From positions 77,726 to 141,725 of the forward strand of contig JACRDF010000043.1 in NCBI GenBank assembly GCA_016212925.1: a stretch of 64,000 nucleotides of DNA. The letters are read 5' to 3'. Made by a program: the position numbers and the translations under genes. This stretch comes from Desulfomonile tiedjei. Its GTDB lineage: Bacteria > Desulfobacterota > Desulfomonilia > Desulfomonilales > Desulfomonilaceae. Below are positions 1-9,406 of the stretch, piece by piece (the first letter of the stretch is position 1; each line of letters starts with the position of its first letter). The notes under the pieces were generated by a model. That model worked only from the letters and a program-made list of their open reading frames with translations. It was not told where the DNA came from and did no database searches.

Positions 1-740
1 GAATAGAACTCCTCGTCCTTGCTGTAGGCCTCCGCATAAATGCCCGTAGCTTCGGCGTCTCCGTCTCCACGCAAGGCTTGGGACTGCCTGTAAGCCTCGG
101 CGAGTATAATCTCTTTTTCCTTGTTCGCGTTTGCCCTTATTTGTCGAGCTTGTTCGTCCCCTTCGGCCCTATAGCGTTTCCCAATCCGCTCCCGTTCCGC
201 CTTCATTCTGTCGAAGACGCTCTTTTGAACCTCTTCCGGCAGATCCACCCTTTTGATACGCACATCGATGACTTGAATACCGAAGCGTTGCGCCAATTCG
301 GCAGTGCCATTGGTTACGCTTTTCATTATGTCTTCGCGCTCCGTGCGAATAAAATCCTTGAAGTCGTGATTTGCAATTTCCTGGCGCAAGCGGGCAAAAA
401 TGATATCATTGAGCCGAGCGATCGCGCCGGTATAATTCCTGACCGTCTGGTAAAATACCAACGGCTCTGTGATTCGCCAGCGAGACACCGTGTCCACTGT
501 CAGGCGTTTCTTGTCCAAAGTGATATATTCCGCGGGGCGCGCTTCCGCGGCCAATATCCTCTTTTCAAACATTACCACGTCCTGCACGAAAGGATATTTG
601 AAATACAGGCCGGGCTCCTGAATGATCCGCACCAGGCTCCCGAACTGAAAAACGACTCCCTGCTCACCTTCATTGATGATAAACGCCGCTTGGGCTAAAA
701 GGGCGAGTGCTATTACTGCGATTATGAGGATTCTTACCAT
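1..740 (-). CDS. hflC: HflC, FtsH protease modulator (3' end off window)
   Basis: SPFH/prohibitin-family inner-membrane protein that, with HflK, forms the HflKC assembly restraining the FtsH protease. About 246 N-terminal residues are visible; the rest lies beyond the left edge. Reading leftward from the ATG at 740 there is one membrane helix (MVRILIIAVIALALL), then the SPFH entry motif INEGEQGVVFQFG and later a charged coiled-coil (RMKAERERIGKRYRAEG). It begins 6 bp after the hflK stop, so the two are surely co-transcribed and co-assembled. Identity is based on motif recognition plus the invariant hflK-hflC order. No irregularity is seen in the visible part. Confidence 0.95.
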   Translation of the reverse strand, partial: MVRILIIAVIALALLAQAAFIINEGEQGVVFQFGSLVRIIQEPGLYFKYPFVQDVVMFEKRILAAEARPAEYITLDKKRLTVDTVSRWRITEPLVFYQTVRNYTGAIARLNDIIFARLRQEIANHDFKDFIRTEREDIMKSVTNGTAELAQRFGIQVIDVRIKRVDLPEEVQKSVFDRMKAERERIGKRYRAEGDEQARQIRANANKEKEIILAEAYRQSQALRGDGDAEATGIYAEAYSKDEEFY

Positions 741-746
741 GGCGGA

Positions 747-1805
747 TCAGTTGCCTTTCTTCTCAGCGGGTGACTCAGAGGCCTTTGTTCCCGGACGTGT
801 AGATACACTGGGCTCCTGCAGCCCCTTTAGAGGCAGGATCGGCAAGATGCCCGATTTCCCCCCCTCCATTATGAACTTCTTGGCGGCCTGTAAGAAGGAT
901 TCTGCGCCCTCCAAGTAGAGGCGCTCTCGCGTGACGTCTGGGGACTGCTCGTATGCCCCGCTCACCGCCGTGAATCTTTCTGCGTCTCCTTTGGCGCGTA
1001 TGACCCTTTGAGCTTTGTACGCTTCGGCCTCTCTGATTTCCTGCTGCGCTTGCCCCCTGGCTTTGGGAATCACATCCTCGCGGTATCCGTCGGCCTCTTT
1101 TATCAAGCGGTCGCGATCCTCCCAGGCCCTGACAACATCATGAAAGGCCTCCCGAACCTGCGTGGGGGCGTCCGCTTCGAGTAGGCGGGCTTGTGTAACC
1201 AGCAGTCCGGTATTGTAAGTATCCAGAAGCCTCTGCAAATATGATTCGACCTTCTTTTGAATCTCCGTACGCCCTGTGGTCATTGTGTCATCGATTGTCT
1301 TTTCTCCTACGACGCCGCGCAGGGCGACCTCCGCGGACGCGCGCAGCGCGCTTTCGGGATGTTCCGCCCCGAAAAGAAACTTCACAGGATCTTGGACCAT
1401 GTACTGGACGAAAAGCTGAAGATCAACAATGTTCTCGTCTCCGGTGAGCATCAGAGATTCTGCCGGAACAGGCCTGGTCCTATTCTTGTCCGAACGATAA
1501 CCGACCTCGACTCGACGCACCGTGGCAATATCCACAATTTGGTGTGACATAAACGGCTTGGGCAATCTGTACCGAAGTCCCGGGTCCGTCAAGGAATGGA
1601 GCTTTCCGAACATGAGCACCACCCCCTTCTCCCCCGCGCCCACGATGTACACGCCGGATGCCAGGTACAGAATAACTATGAGGAGAATGATCAGCCAAGT
1701 AGCCCGACCTTTGAGGAAGTTATTCAGCATGGCCTTGATGTCTTCCACCCCGCGCTGAATTTCCCGAACCGGGTTTTGATCATCTCTGGGCCTGAATTGA
1801 TCCAT
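747..1805 (-). CDS. hflK: HflK, FtsH protease modulator
   Basis: 352-residue SPFH-domain partner of HflC. A hydrophilic cytoplasmic N-tail (residues 1-35) is followed by one membrane helix (about 37-56, WLIILLIVILYLASGVYIVG) and the SPFH domain starting GAGEKGVVLMFGKL. The C-terminal half is an alanine/glutamate/arginine coiled-coil (AQQEIREAEAYKAQRVIRAK). The N-tail is shorter than in E. coli HflK and lacks a long Gly/Pro-rich stretch. It is the first gene of the leftward hflKC operon; 1806-2469 upstream holds only repeats. The complex acts on the periplasmic face of the inner membrane. Confidence 0.95.
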   Translation of the reverse strand: MDQFRPRDDQNPVREIQRGVEDIKAMLNNFLKGRATWLIILLIVILYLASGVYIVGAGEKGVVLMFGKLHSLTDPGLRYRLPKPFMSHQIVDIATVRRVEVGYRSDKNRTRPVPAESLMLTGDENIVDLQLFVQYMVQDPVKFLFGAEHPESALRASAEVALRGVVGEKTIDDTMTTGRTEIQKKVESYLQRLLDTYNTGLLVTQARLLEADAPTQVREAFHDVVRAWEDRDRLIKEADGYREDVIPKARGQAQQEIREAEAYKAQRVIRAKGDAERFTAVSGAYEQSPDVTRERLYLEGAESFLQAAKKFIMEGGKSGILPILPLKGLQEPSVSTRPGTKASESPAEKKGN

Positions 1806-2104
1806 CGCCCCTCCAGACTGAAAGATTCATCTACTTATAGTCTAACATGTCCATGAAATCAAACGTCCCCTTGTACCACATCGCGGATGAAAACGTGCCG
1901 GCGAATAGTTTTCGGAAACGAAGAAAAATGACGAATCTTCCCGCATGCTTCGGCAGGCGGCGCCGATACTGATTGATTTTCACGAAGGCAAGAACCGCGG
2001 GTGCCCCGTCGTCCCGCGGAGCCGCTATATATGTTCTCGAAAGTAGTGACGAATTGGCTAACGGATGCCTTTGCCGACTTCATCTTGACCCGCCCCGTAA
2101 TTTG

Positions 2105-2181
2105 CGGCGGCCAATAGGCCGCCCTACATTTGTAGCCCCAGGCTTGGTGTCATCTCCCGTAGGGCGGCCTATTGGCCGCCG
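2105..2181. repeat. Paired REP-like palindromes
   Basis: Two copies of the near-palindrome GGCGGCCAATAGGCCGCC lie in opposite orientation about 30 bp apart (2105-2127 and 2159-2181), each with a GTAGGG-type outer edge. They occupy the 664-bp gap between hflK and the next gene; no gene is seen in that gap. Confidence 0.8.
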
Positions 2182-2246
2182 TTGCCCTAAGCAGCACTGT
2201 GGTTTCATTCCGCGAAAATTTTTGAGAGTCACTAAAGTCAAAAAGA

Positions 2247-2276
2247 GTAGTGGCCGGCGTCACTGCCGGCCACTAC
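2247..2276. repeat. GGCCGGC-type REP palindrome
   Basis: Palindrome of the form GTAGTGGCCGGCGT-CACTGCCGGCCACTAC. It shares its GGCCGGCGTC(C/A)CTGCCGGCC core with the palindromes flanking the transposase relic at 25.6-26.1 kb and the copy at 48.8 kb. Confidence 0.75.
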
Positions 2277-2469
2277 CAATGCCACTCGTATGATCGCGAA
2301 CTGGTTCGAGGACCCGAATCGAGCGGATAAACGGGGCGGGGGGGCCAAAATCAACAAATCAGGCTGATGCAAGGCCTGGAATGAGATTAAGAGCTAATGA
2401 ACCTGGATGCAACTCTGACGGGAAGCCGTGCTCCTCGACGGCTGAAATATGACGCGCGAGACACTTTTC

Positions 2470-2892
2470 TTATAGCTTTTCTCCTCCACGGATCTTCTCC
2501 AGGGCTCCTTGAAACGCCTGCCTGGCTGCCTGTCGCCTCTCGTGAAGCTGCTCGCGCCAGACATCCACCTTTTCGATCGCTTCAAGTTCCCACGGAAGCC
2601 ATTGTGAAGTGTCACGCCCTCTAATGGATTCTTCCAACTCCTCAGGAATGGGGGGATTGCAACATTCTTCGTAGTGATGCTCTATCTTTCTCAAAAAGCG
2701 GAATAACTGCTTCATTTGTTTCTTCGTAAGCTTACGTTGGCGGTCATCCTCCCCGAACAGTTCCCTTCTAACCGATGTATCGTTTTCTACCTTAAGGGCG
2801 TGTATGATCTTCTTCAGGTACTGGTAATTCTTGTTGAAATCATAAGAGTCCATGAAATTGCCGGGGCAGGCAGTGAGCGCACTCTGGGTCAT
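2470..2892 (-). CDS. Small hypothetical protein
   Basis: 140-residue soluble protein of unrecognised family. The ATG at 2892 is chosen because AAGGAG lies just upstream; the open frame extends a further 67 codons upstream without a comparable ribosome site. The product is rich in charged and helical stretches (KQMKQLFRFLRKIEHHYEE; EQLHERRQAARQAFQGALEK) and has no signal peptide or membrane segment. It contains a CCNPP pair of cysteines near residue 82. No domain is recognised and it is not tightly linked to either neighbour, so no function is proposed. Codon use resembles that of the neighbouring genes, and the clear ribosome site makes it likely to be real. Confidence 0.65.
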   Translation of the reverse strand: MTQSALTACPGNFMDSYDFNKNYQYLKKIIHALKVENDTSVRRELFGEDDRQRKLTKKQMKQLFRFLRKIEHHYEECCNPPIPEELEESIRGRDTSQWLPWELEAIEKVDVWREQLHERRQAARQAFQGALEKIRGGEKL

Positions 2893-3519
2893 TTCCAACT
2901 CCTTTTTTCTCCCACAGATTTTATAGATCCTTTTATTTAGTAGCTGAGCACATAGGAATGGGGGAAACCAATGCAACCGGCAACCGAAACATAACTCAAC
3001 GGAACTCACAGGCCTCGAGCGCCACGGGAGGGGAGCTGGGGTCTCTCTTAGCTCCCGCCGAGGGCTCCTATCATCGCATTCGCGCCGAGTCAAGAAATTA
3101 ATCGCGCCGAACTACGTTTATTAGTAAAAGCGCGTATTCTATTTCGCGACTTTTGTTGAAATTATGACTAATTCGCGCCACTGTGGCCGCGGTTAAGAAT
3201 TGGTGATTCGAATGAGCGCGAGCGCGTCGCGTAATTAAGTAACCTCCCGACCGATCACGCAGGAACTGGCGCGCCCCCCGCCAATTCCCGGTTGGCATTG
3301 GAGGGGTGGTTGGCACGACCTCATAATTTATTGGGCGATTTGTATCGGGAGCCAATAATAGTGTCGGAAATCGCGGTACGGTCAGAGGTGTGAGAATCAC
3401 CACAGTCGGCGGGCACAGCCCACCCTACAAGAGGCGTATCACCTAATGATATGATCGACCCTCACATCATTGCCCCCTATGCAATCCTGCGGTGCAGTCT
3501 TCGACAATGTTATTCGGTG
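2893..3519. other. Gene-free stretch
   Basis: 627 bp with no convincing gene. It contains scattered CGCGCC/AATTCGCGCC words and one repeat at 3404-3428 (CGGCGGGCACAGCCCACCC) that matches a family better preserved at 46.9 kb. Confidence 0.5.
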
Positions 3520-4905
3520 CTACGAAGAGCCTCGGACCATCGAGTCCAACAGCTTTTTCAGCTCTTCTTCGGGCAATACCTTTTTCTCGGAAGCTAATTC
3601 TCTGATAGTCTTTCCCGTCTCAAACGCCTCTTTGGAAAGCGCGGCCGCCAGGTCGTACCCGAGCGCCGGAACCAGCGCCGTAGACAGGGCAAGGCTTTGC
3701 TCGATGGTAGAGCGGCATTTCTCGCGGTTGGCTGATATGCCGTCGATACACTTTTCCGGAAAGAGCCTGACCACAGCCTCCGTCAAGTCGATTGAACGGA
3801 GGAGATTATGCGCGATCAACGGCAGCATGGTGTTCAGCTCAAATATCCCTCCATGGCCGCCGAAGGTCACCGCCGCGTCATTGGCAATGACCTGTCCCGC
3901 TACCTGAATGACCACTTCAGGAATTACCGGGTTGACCTTGCCCGGCATGATCGAAGAGCCGGGCTGCAGGGAAGGAATGGCAATTTCACCCAGGCCGCAG
4001 CGAGGCCCGGAAGAGAGCCACCTGATGTCGTTAGCGATTTTCATCAGGCTTACGGCAAAGGTCTTGATTGCTCCACTTGCTTCCACCGCAGCATCCTGCG
4101 CAGCCTGGGCCTCAAAATGATTGAGGGCTTCCGTGAACGGAAGACCTGTCTCCGCCGCGACAAGTTTTATGACTCTCGGCGCAAAGTCCGAATGTGCATT
4201 CAGTCCGTTGCCAACCGCGGTCCCGCCTAATGCAAGCTCTGACAGGGAACTCTGCGTCGCCTTGATTCTCGATATGCCAAGCTCCACCTGTCTGGCGTAG
4301 GCGCTGAATTCCTGGCCCAAAGTAATTGGGACCGCGTCCTGCAGGTGGGTTCGCCCGATTTTCCTGACATCCGCAAATTCGGCCGATTTTCGGGTTAGGC
4401 TTGCCTTCAGCACTTCCATGGCCGGCAGCAGCCCGTTCGACATCCTGGTTAGGGCCGCTATATGAAGCGCGCTGGGAATGACATCGTTGCTGGATTGTCC
4501 TTTATTGACGTGGTCGTTCGGGTGGACCGGGCTCTTTCCTCCACGAGTGCCGGTCAGGATCTCGTTTGCCCGTCCCGCTATCGCCTCATTGGCGTTCATG
4601 TTGGTGGAGGTCCCGGAACCGGTCTGATAGATATCAAGCACAAATTGATCGTAAAGTTTGCCATCCGAGACTTCTTCAGCCGCGTTGATGATCGCCGCGG
4701 CCAGTTCCGGATCCAGCAGACCGAGGTCGCGGTTCACCACCGCGGCAAACTTCTTGATCATCCCCAGGGCTTGAATAAATGATGGAGGAAAGACCGTGCC
4801 GCTTATAACGAAGTTCTCCACTGCCCGTTGAGTTTGCGCGCCATAATAAGCGTCGGCTGGCACACGAACAGTGCCCATGGAATCCTGTTCCTCTCTAAAT
4901 TTCAT
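3520..4905 (-). CDS. fumC: Fumarate hydratase, class II
   Basis: 461-residue, iron-independent homotetrameric fumarase interconverting fumarate and L-malate in the TCA cycle. Full length for class II enzymes. The fumarase/aspartase signature GSSIMPGKVNP lies near residue 315, and the substrate-site region HPNDHVNKGQSSND is around 130-145. The N-terminal YYGAQTQRAVENF is typical of the superfamily and, with the C-terminal SMVRGSS end, fits FumC better than aspartase. It lies 23 bp downstream of the MacA-like gene, so read-through is possible, but the functions are unrelated. Confidence 0.93.
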   Translation of the reverse strand: MKFREEQDSMGTVRVPADAYYGAQTQRAVENFVISGTVFPPSFIQALGMIKKFAAVVNRDLGLLDPELAAAIINAAEEVSDGKLYDQFVLDIYQTGSGTSTNMNANEAIAGRANEILTGTRGGKSPVHPNDHVNKGQSSNDVIPSALHIAALTRMSNGLLPAMEVLKASLTRKSAEFADVRKIGRTHLQDAVPITLGQEFSAYARQVELGISRIKATQSSLSELALGGTAVGNGLNAHSDFAPRVIKLVAAETGLPFTEALNHFEAQAAQDAAVEASGAIKTFAVSLMKIANDIRWLSSGPRCGLGEIAIPSLQPGSSIMPGKVNPVIPEVVIQVAGQVIANDAAVTFGGHGGIFELNTMLPLIAHNLLRSIDLTEAVVRLFPEKCIDGISANREKCRSTIEQSLALSTALVPALGYDLAAALSKEAFETGKTIRELASEKKVLPEEELKKLLDSMVRGSS

Positions 4906-4928
4906 GACGACCCCTTTGGACGGACGGA

Positions 4929-6128
4929 TCAGAACCGGAATCGGATAGCGGGCACCTTGGAACCGCCCTTTTTCTTGACGGTTGCTTCAACAACCACGCG
5001 GTCACCGGCCTTCAATTTGTCTGAGATTATCTGCACCCGCTCGGTCCCGGTCACCCCAATCTCGACATTGATAGGCTGTATCTCATTGTGGGCAGCCAGC
5101 TTCCAAAGCCTTCGCTCCCCTTGTTTCAACTCCGGAGGTTTGAGATCTTTCTTCAATTGGTCAGGCGGAGCAAAGCGGAAAGTCTGATCCGGAACCATGA
5201 GAGCGTCATGGACCTCGGATAACAGAATTTGCACATTGGCCGTCATCCCCGGCCTTAACTTCAGGTCATCGTTGTTTACGTCAATGATGACGTTGTAGGT
5301 CACAACGTTCTGTTCGATCTTCGGGTCGTTGCGAATCTGGGTGACTACGCCGGGGAAAAAATGATCCGGAAATGCCGGGACCGTGAATACGGCCTTCTGC
5401 CCTACTTGAACGCGGCCTATGTCGGCTTCGTCCACATTTGTATTTACCTGCATCCGAGTGAGATCTTCGGCTATTTTGTAAAGCACCGGAGTCTGAAAGC
5501 TTGCAGTGACAGTCTGGCCCACATCCATGTTTCTCGCGGTGACTATGCCGTTGACCGGAGCGACAATGCGAGTGTATTTGACCTGCAAATCCGCTTCCTG
5601 AAGCTTGGCCCCCATCTGGGCCACGCGAGCCTTTTCCACCCCCACCTGCGCCACGGCCGCGTCAGCCTTGGTTTTGGCAGTGTCGTAGTCGCTTTGGCTG
5701 ATGGAGCCCTGGGTAATAAGGCCCTCCTTGCGTCGCAGAGTCCTGGTTTCGTCGACTGCAGTAACCTCGGCCTTAACCAGGTTGGCTTTCGCCGCTTCCA
5801 GGTCGGCCCTGGCTTGAGCCGCCTTTGCTTCATAGGTATCCGGCTCGATGAGCCCTATCAATTGGTCTTTCTTCACTACGGACTCAAAATCGACATAAAG
5901 TTCTTTGATGGTTCCCGAAACCTGGCTTCCGACCAGAACTTCCACCACGGGCTTCAGCGTGCCGCTGGACGTGATCTCTGCCTTGAGGGTCCCCTTTTCC
6001 ACGGGAACAGTCACGTACGCTATCTCAGGCTCTTCTTTCGAGGACTGACCAAATGCCAGATAGAGCCCTATGATGAGGACCACGGCTATTGCAAGAGCTA
6101 TGATTTTTTTCAAGTTAAGCGTCCCCAT
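4929..6128 (-). CDS. macA: MacA-type periplasmic adaptor of a tripartite efflux pump
   Basis: 399-residue HlyD/RND-family membrane-fusion protein linking an inner-membrane ABC exporter to an outer-membrane channel. A single N-terminal membrane anchor (about residues 9-26, IIALAIAVVLIIGLYLAFG) has no lipobox. It is followed by the lipoyl half-motif VGSQVSGTIKELYVDFES, a long alpha-helical hairpin (about 100-185, alanine/lysine rich), the second lipoyl half (IVAPVNGIVTARNMDVGQTV), and beta-barrel and membrane-proximal domains. Its ATPase gene is immediately upstream. The permease expected next to it is absent here; a MacB-like permease lies alone at 44.2-45.5 kb. Confidence 0.9.
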   Translation of the reverse strand: MGTLNLKKIIALAIAVVLIIGLYLAFGQSSKEEPEIAYVTVPVEKGTLKAEITSSGTLKPVVEVLVGSQVSGTIKELYVDFESVVKKDQLIGLIEPDTYEAKAAQARADLEAAKANLVKAEVTAVDETRTLRRKEGLITQGSISQSDYDTAKTKADAAVAQVGVEKARVAQMGAKLQEADLQVKYTRIVAPVNGIVTARNMDVGQTVTASFQTPVLYKIAEDLTRMQVNTNVDEADIGRVQVGQKAVFTVPAFPDHFFPGVVTQIRNDPKIEQNVVTYNVIIDVNNDDLKLRPGMTANVQILLSEVHDALMVPDQTFRFAPPDQLKKDLKPPELKQGERRLWKLAAHNEIQPINVEIGVTGTERVQIISDKLKAGDRVVVEATVKKKGGSKVPAIRFRF

Positions 6129-6287
6129 ATCGGCATAGTGGCCTCTCAGGTCTTGTTCATTTTTTCTACAAGGTATTCCATATCCCGAAAAAGCTTACGA
6201 AAAGAAGCGCATCGCTGCCTTGGCGACCGCTGTCAACAGGGTCAAGGGCTCTGGTAAGCCACAATTGAGAGTTTTTTGGGAGGGGGT

Positions 6288-6325
6288 CCGGGGGAGCCCA
6301 TTTTTGCAAAAAAGGGCTCCCCCGG
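6288..6325. repeat. CCGGGGGA hairpin repeat (terminator-like family)
   Basis: Stem CCGGGGGAGCCC / GGGCTCCCCCGG around a TTTTTGCAAAAA loop, preceded by AATTGAGAGTTTTTTGGGAGGGGG. The same flank-plus-hairpin plan recurs at 16.13 kb and, inverted, at 52.91 kb. It sits between the ABC ATPase gene and macA. Confidence 0.8.
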
Positions 6326-6340
6326 AACATTCTTCCTCTC

Positions 6341-7030
6341 TTATGCCGCCTTGTATACGTCTCCTTCGATCCGGCCGTCACGGATGAGGATTCTTCGGTC
6401 CGTGAGGTCTCCGACTTCCGGATCGTGAGTAACAAGAATGAACGTGATTCTTTTGTCTTGATTCAGCCTTTTGAAAACGGCCATGATTTCCGCGCTGGTC
6501 CGGCTGTCCAGGTTACCTGTCGGTTCATCGGCAAGTATGATCTCAGGGTTGTTGACGAGCGCGCGTGCTATTGCAACTCGCTGCTGCTGGCCGCCGGACA
6601 ATTGAGTGGGCAGATGGTGAGCCCTGTCAGTCAAACCTACCAATTCCAAGGCTTCCATAGCGGTAGTTACCCGAAGCCCGGACTTCGCGTGGCCGTAAAT
6701 GAGCGGCAGTTCCACATTGCCCAAAGCATCGATTCGAGGCAAAAGGTTGAAGCCCTGAAACACAAATCCTATTTTTCTGTTTCTCACGTCCGCACGCTGG
6801 TCTCGATTCAATCTGGAAACATCTTCACCCGCGAGCAAATATTTTCCCGAACTCGGCGCGTCAAGGCATCCTAAAAGGTTCATGAGGGTTGACTTACCCG
6901 AGCCTGAAGGTCCCATTATGGAAACAAACTCCCCCGCGTCGATAGTCAGGTCGATCTCTTCCAACGCGGGCACAGCGATACTGCCGGTCTCATAGACTTT
7001 AGTGATGCCTTCCATGAGAATCAGGGACAA
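6341..7030 (-). CDS. MacB/LolD-type ABC transporter ATPase
   Basis: 229-residue ATP-binding subunit of a MacB/LolD-like exporter. The TTG at 7030 is preferred: GGGAGG lies 5-6 nt upstream and it yields the family-typical N-terminus [16 protein letters not shown]. Walker A is GPSGSGKST, the Q-loop [10 protein letters not shown], the ABC signature [15 protein letters not shown] and Walker [14 protein letters not shown], followed by the H-loop THD, so all catalytic elements are intact. It contains no permease domain, unlike true MacB, so it needs a separate FtsX-type subunit; macA follows 212 bp downstream, with a hairpin repeat in between. Confidence 0.92.
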   Translation of the reverse strand: MSLILMEGITKVYETGSIAVPALEEIDLTIDAGEFVSIMGPSGSGKSTLMNLLGCLDAPSSGKYLLAGEDVSRLNRDQRADVRNRKIGFVFQGFNLLPRIDALGNVELPLIYGHAKSGLRVTTAMEALELVGLTDRAHHLPTQLSGGQQQRVAIARALVNNPEIILADEPTGNLDSRTSAEIMAVFKRLNQDKRITFILVTHDPEVGDLTDRRILIRDGRIEGDVYKAA

Positions 7031-7294
7031 GTGTGCCTCCCGTGAAGAGACGCCTGAAATTGGAAATAATTTACTCAACCATGAATATAGTCTTTTGACA
7101 ACCGGAACAGTTCATTTTGTACGAGCATTTAGTGACGGGTGGGATGAGTATCGCTCGGGGCGATGTCGGAGAGTCGTGGGCAGTCCGCAAGCCGCGGACC
7201 GTCCCACAACAAAGGTCCGCCCCCAAAACGCGGCTCGCGTTTTCTCGAACGGAACTATGCGTTTGACAAAGAATTAACTCACCAGACCAGTACA

Positions 7295-7440
7295 ATTGCG
7301 AGGAGTGAAACGACGAAGCAATCTCATTTTCGGTGGGACCGGCATCCTGCCGGTCATTCTAATAGACAGGCTGGAAGCCTGTCCCACCTGACCCCTCTGT
7401 CACCAATGGAGATTGCTTCGGGCTGCGCCCTCGCAATGAC
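7295..7440. repeat. GCAATGAC-family palindromic element
   Basis: Imperfect inverted element starting ATTGCGAGGAG and ending CTCGCAATGAC, with inner words GAAGCAATCTC / GAGATTGCTTC and a nested core of two smaller palindromes (GACCGGCATCCTGCCGGTC and GACAGGCTGGAAGCCTGTC). Related copies are at 17.04, 26.67 and 30.13 kb. Confidence 0.85.
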
Positions 7441-7506
7441 AGCTACATTCTTTCCAAGGGAAATTTCCGTTCTCGAAGGTCAGCCCAAATCATCATCAGT
7501 GGGCGG

Positions 7507-7875
7507 TCATTCCTTGGGAATCCGCGTTTCCAGGGCAATCTTTAGCTTTTCCTTGAGTTCACTCAGGTCCGAACTTTTCACCACGTAATAATCTGCAGCA
7601 ACCGCTTTCAGATCCACCTTGAAACTGGAGTAGGCGGAATTCAGAATCACCGGCAGGTCATAGTGTTGCTTTCTAATCTGCTGAAGCAAATCCAGCCCGT
7701 TATATTCGCGCATTTTGATGTCCAGGATAATACAATCCGGGGCTTCTTTTTCTACAGTGGTCAAAAGATCCCTACCGTCCGGAAGAGTGGTCACTTCGTA
7801 TCCTTCGTCTTCCAATTCCATGGAATAAAGCATCCGGATTCCTTCTTCATCATCCACGATCAGTATCTTTGCCAT
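7507..7875 (-). CDS. Single-domain response regulator (receiver only)
   Basis: 122-residue CheY-like receiver with no output domain. The ATG at 7875 is chosen because GGAG lies 6-9 nt upstream; an in-frame TTG five codons earlier is less likely. It shows the acidic pair DDEE (residues 8-11), the phospho-acceptor aspartate in IILDIKM (about D52) and the conserved lysine in YYVVKSSD, so it should be phosphorylatable. No kinase is adjacent. The glycosyltransferase gene lies just upstream on the same strand, with a 39-bp gap, so the two may share a transcript. Its target cannot be inferred from the sequence. Confidence 0.88.
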   Translation of the reverse strand: MAKILIVDDEEGIRMLYSMELEDEGYEVTTLPDGRDLLTTVEKEAPDCIILDIKMREYNGLDLLQQIRKQHYDLPVILNSAYSSFKVDLKAVAADYYVVKSSDLSELKEKLKIALETRIPKE

Positions 7876-7914
7876 TTGAGGCTCCTTCAATCAGCAGTTT
7901 GCAGCATATCGGGA

Positions 7915-9132
7915 TTAGACGGAAAACCAACGTTCGACGAGGTACGGTTTGGCTTTCTCAAACTGTAGGCACTGATCTTCGATATACTCCTCGACCTGCT
8001 GGTTGTTCATGGCCTGGGTTTCCAGAACAAAGGACAGCGTCTTACCATGATACAGCGGCATCAACTGCGCAATCAGATCGTCCGCGGAAAACTCTTCTCT
8101 CTTATAGGCAACGGCAAAATCATATAGGATTTTCGCCCAAAGGCCTGTAGGAAGCTCAAAGCAATCTCCAGGCAAACCAGCCACTTCCTCCAGCTTATTG
8201 ATATTCTGGCCGTCGAGAACTTTGCCGTACGCATCCCAATGGGCGCTGATCCCTGAGGTGAATCTCTCCCATAGGGATTTCGTGTCGACATCCAGAGGCG
8301 GTGGGAGTTCCAGTTCACCCATACCCGCTCCAAAAATGGCTGTAGGTCTGCTCCACTTGACTTCTTTCCAAAAGCTTTCGTATCGGCGCATCAGAATGAA
8401 GATGGTACCCATCATATCTCTAAAGACCGGCTCCATGCCCATAATCGGGTCTTTGAACTTGTGGACCTTGGCCTTGCCCATGAACGACTGGATGATTTCC
8501 ACCCTGTTGCGCATGGCCGCGGTGACCATCCATAGATCGATGCCGAACCCGGCCACACCTTCGCCCCACAAATCCAACTCCGAGTAAACTTTGGCCATTT
8601 CGCCCGAAAAACCGACATCTCCTCCTATGGGCTGGCGCACCCTGCGTCCGTACAGGGCCCGTGTGAGCGGGTACGCCACATTGTTGGTCACGGCTCCATC
8701 GTACTTGTGCCGGACGTACAAAGGCGAAACGAAGTCGTATTGGTCGAAGATCGGTTCGGCCAAATTGCGTACCCACAAGGGAGTAATGCTTTGAAGGTCC
8801 GCGTCGACCACCATGACCGCTTTGGCTTGCAGATCCACCGCTTTGCGGAAAAGATTGCGAAGGTTGTTGCCCTTCCCCGTGACGCTCTCTTGCGTGGACA
8901 GATAAATTTTCGGCGTCGTGGTGGAAGTTTGCAGGAACGCCTCGCGGGTATTGTCCGGCGAGTTGTTATCACAATTGATTATCACTGCCGACCGGTCGGT
9001 GAAATACCTCGTTAATCCTTTGTCCACTTGCTGCGTTGGGAATGCTATGGACGGGGCCTCGTTGTAAGAGGGGATACCAACCACGATGTCAGCTTGCGTT
9101 AAACCCTCGGGGTTATGTTCTATGAATTCCAT
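7915..9132 (-). CDS. GT-A family glycosyltransferase (GpgS-like)
   Basis: 405-residue cytosolic enzyme with a GT-A fold. The nucleotide-sugar binding start is ADIVVGIPSYNEA (about 14-26), the metal-binding DxD-like motif is VVDADLQS (about 109-116), and an acceptor-side segment reads QPIGGDVGFSGE. The overall plan resembles glucosyl-3-phosphoglycerate or mannosylglycerate synthase-type enzymes that build compatible solutes or their polymers, but sugar donor and acceptor cannot be read from sequence. There is no membrane segment. The start is supported by AAGGAA upstream. The response regulator follows 39 bp downstream, possibly in the same operon. Confidence 0.8.
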   Translation of the reverse strand: MEFIEHNPEGLTQADIVVGIPSYNEAPSIAFPTQQVDKGLTRYFTDRSAVIINCDNNSPDNTREAFLQTSTTTPKIYLSTQESVTGKGNNLRNLFRKAVDLQAKAVMVVDADLQSITPLWVRNLAEPIFDQYDFVSPLYVRHKYDGAVTNNVAYPLTRALYGRRVRQPIGGDVGFSGEMAKVYSELDLWGEGVAGFGIDLWMVTAAMRNRVEIIQSFMGKAKVHKFKDPIMGMEPVFRDMMGTIFILMRRYESFWKEVKWSRPTAIFGAGMGELELPPPLDVDTKSLWERFTSGISAHWDAYGKVLDGQNINKLEEVAGLPGDCFELPTGLWAKILYDFAVAYKREEFSADDLIAQLMPLYHGKTLSFVLETQAMNNQQVEEYIEDQCLQFEKAKPYLVERWFSV

Positions 9133-9406
9133 TAACGGTTCCTTAAACTACGGGACATTCCTCGGGACCCTGTGCCAAAGCTCAGGTTGAAAGACAGCCC
9201 CCTGTGAGGACCTGATCCGTCGTGCCCCCAACCGGGTTCGACCCCATGCCCCGCCTCTCAGTTGCAGAAAACGCACGAGGCGTTTTGACGGGCCATTTTC
9301 CGTGCCTACGATCCGGCACATTTTACCACAAACCCCTCGGCGATCAAGCCAAACAGAGGATTGTCGCTCAGAGCACCCGAGCTTGATCCGCAGTCACTGG
9401 AGTGAT

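Noticed and set aside
78-698. Long rightward open frame across the left edge
   Set aside because: It is antisense to hflC; the leftward frame has the SPFH motif and hflK next to it.
3098-3403. 101-codon leftward open frame
   Set aside because: Low-complexity, no ribosome site, no recognisable domain; lies in a repeat-bearing gap.
9302-9406. Upstream extension of scpB
   Set aside because: No ribosome site; the ATG at 9407 gives the family length and has GGAG.
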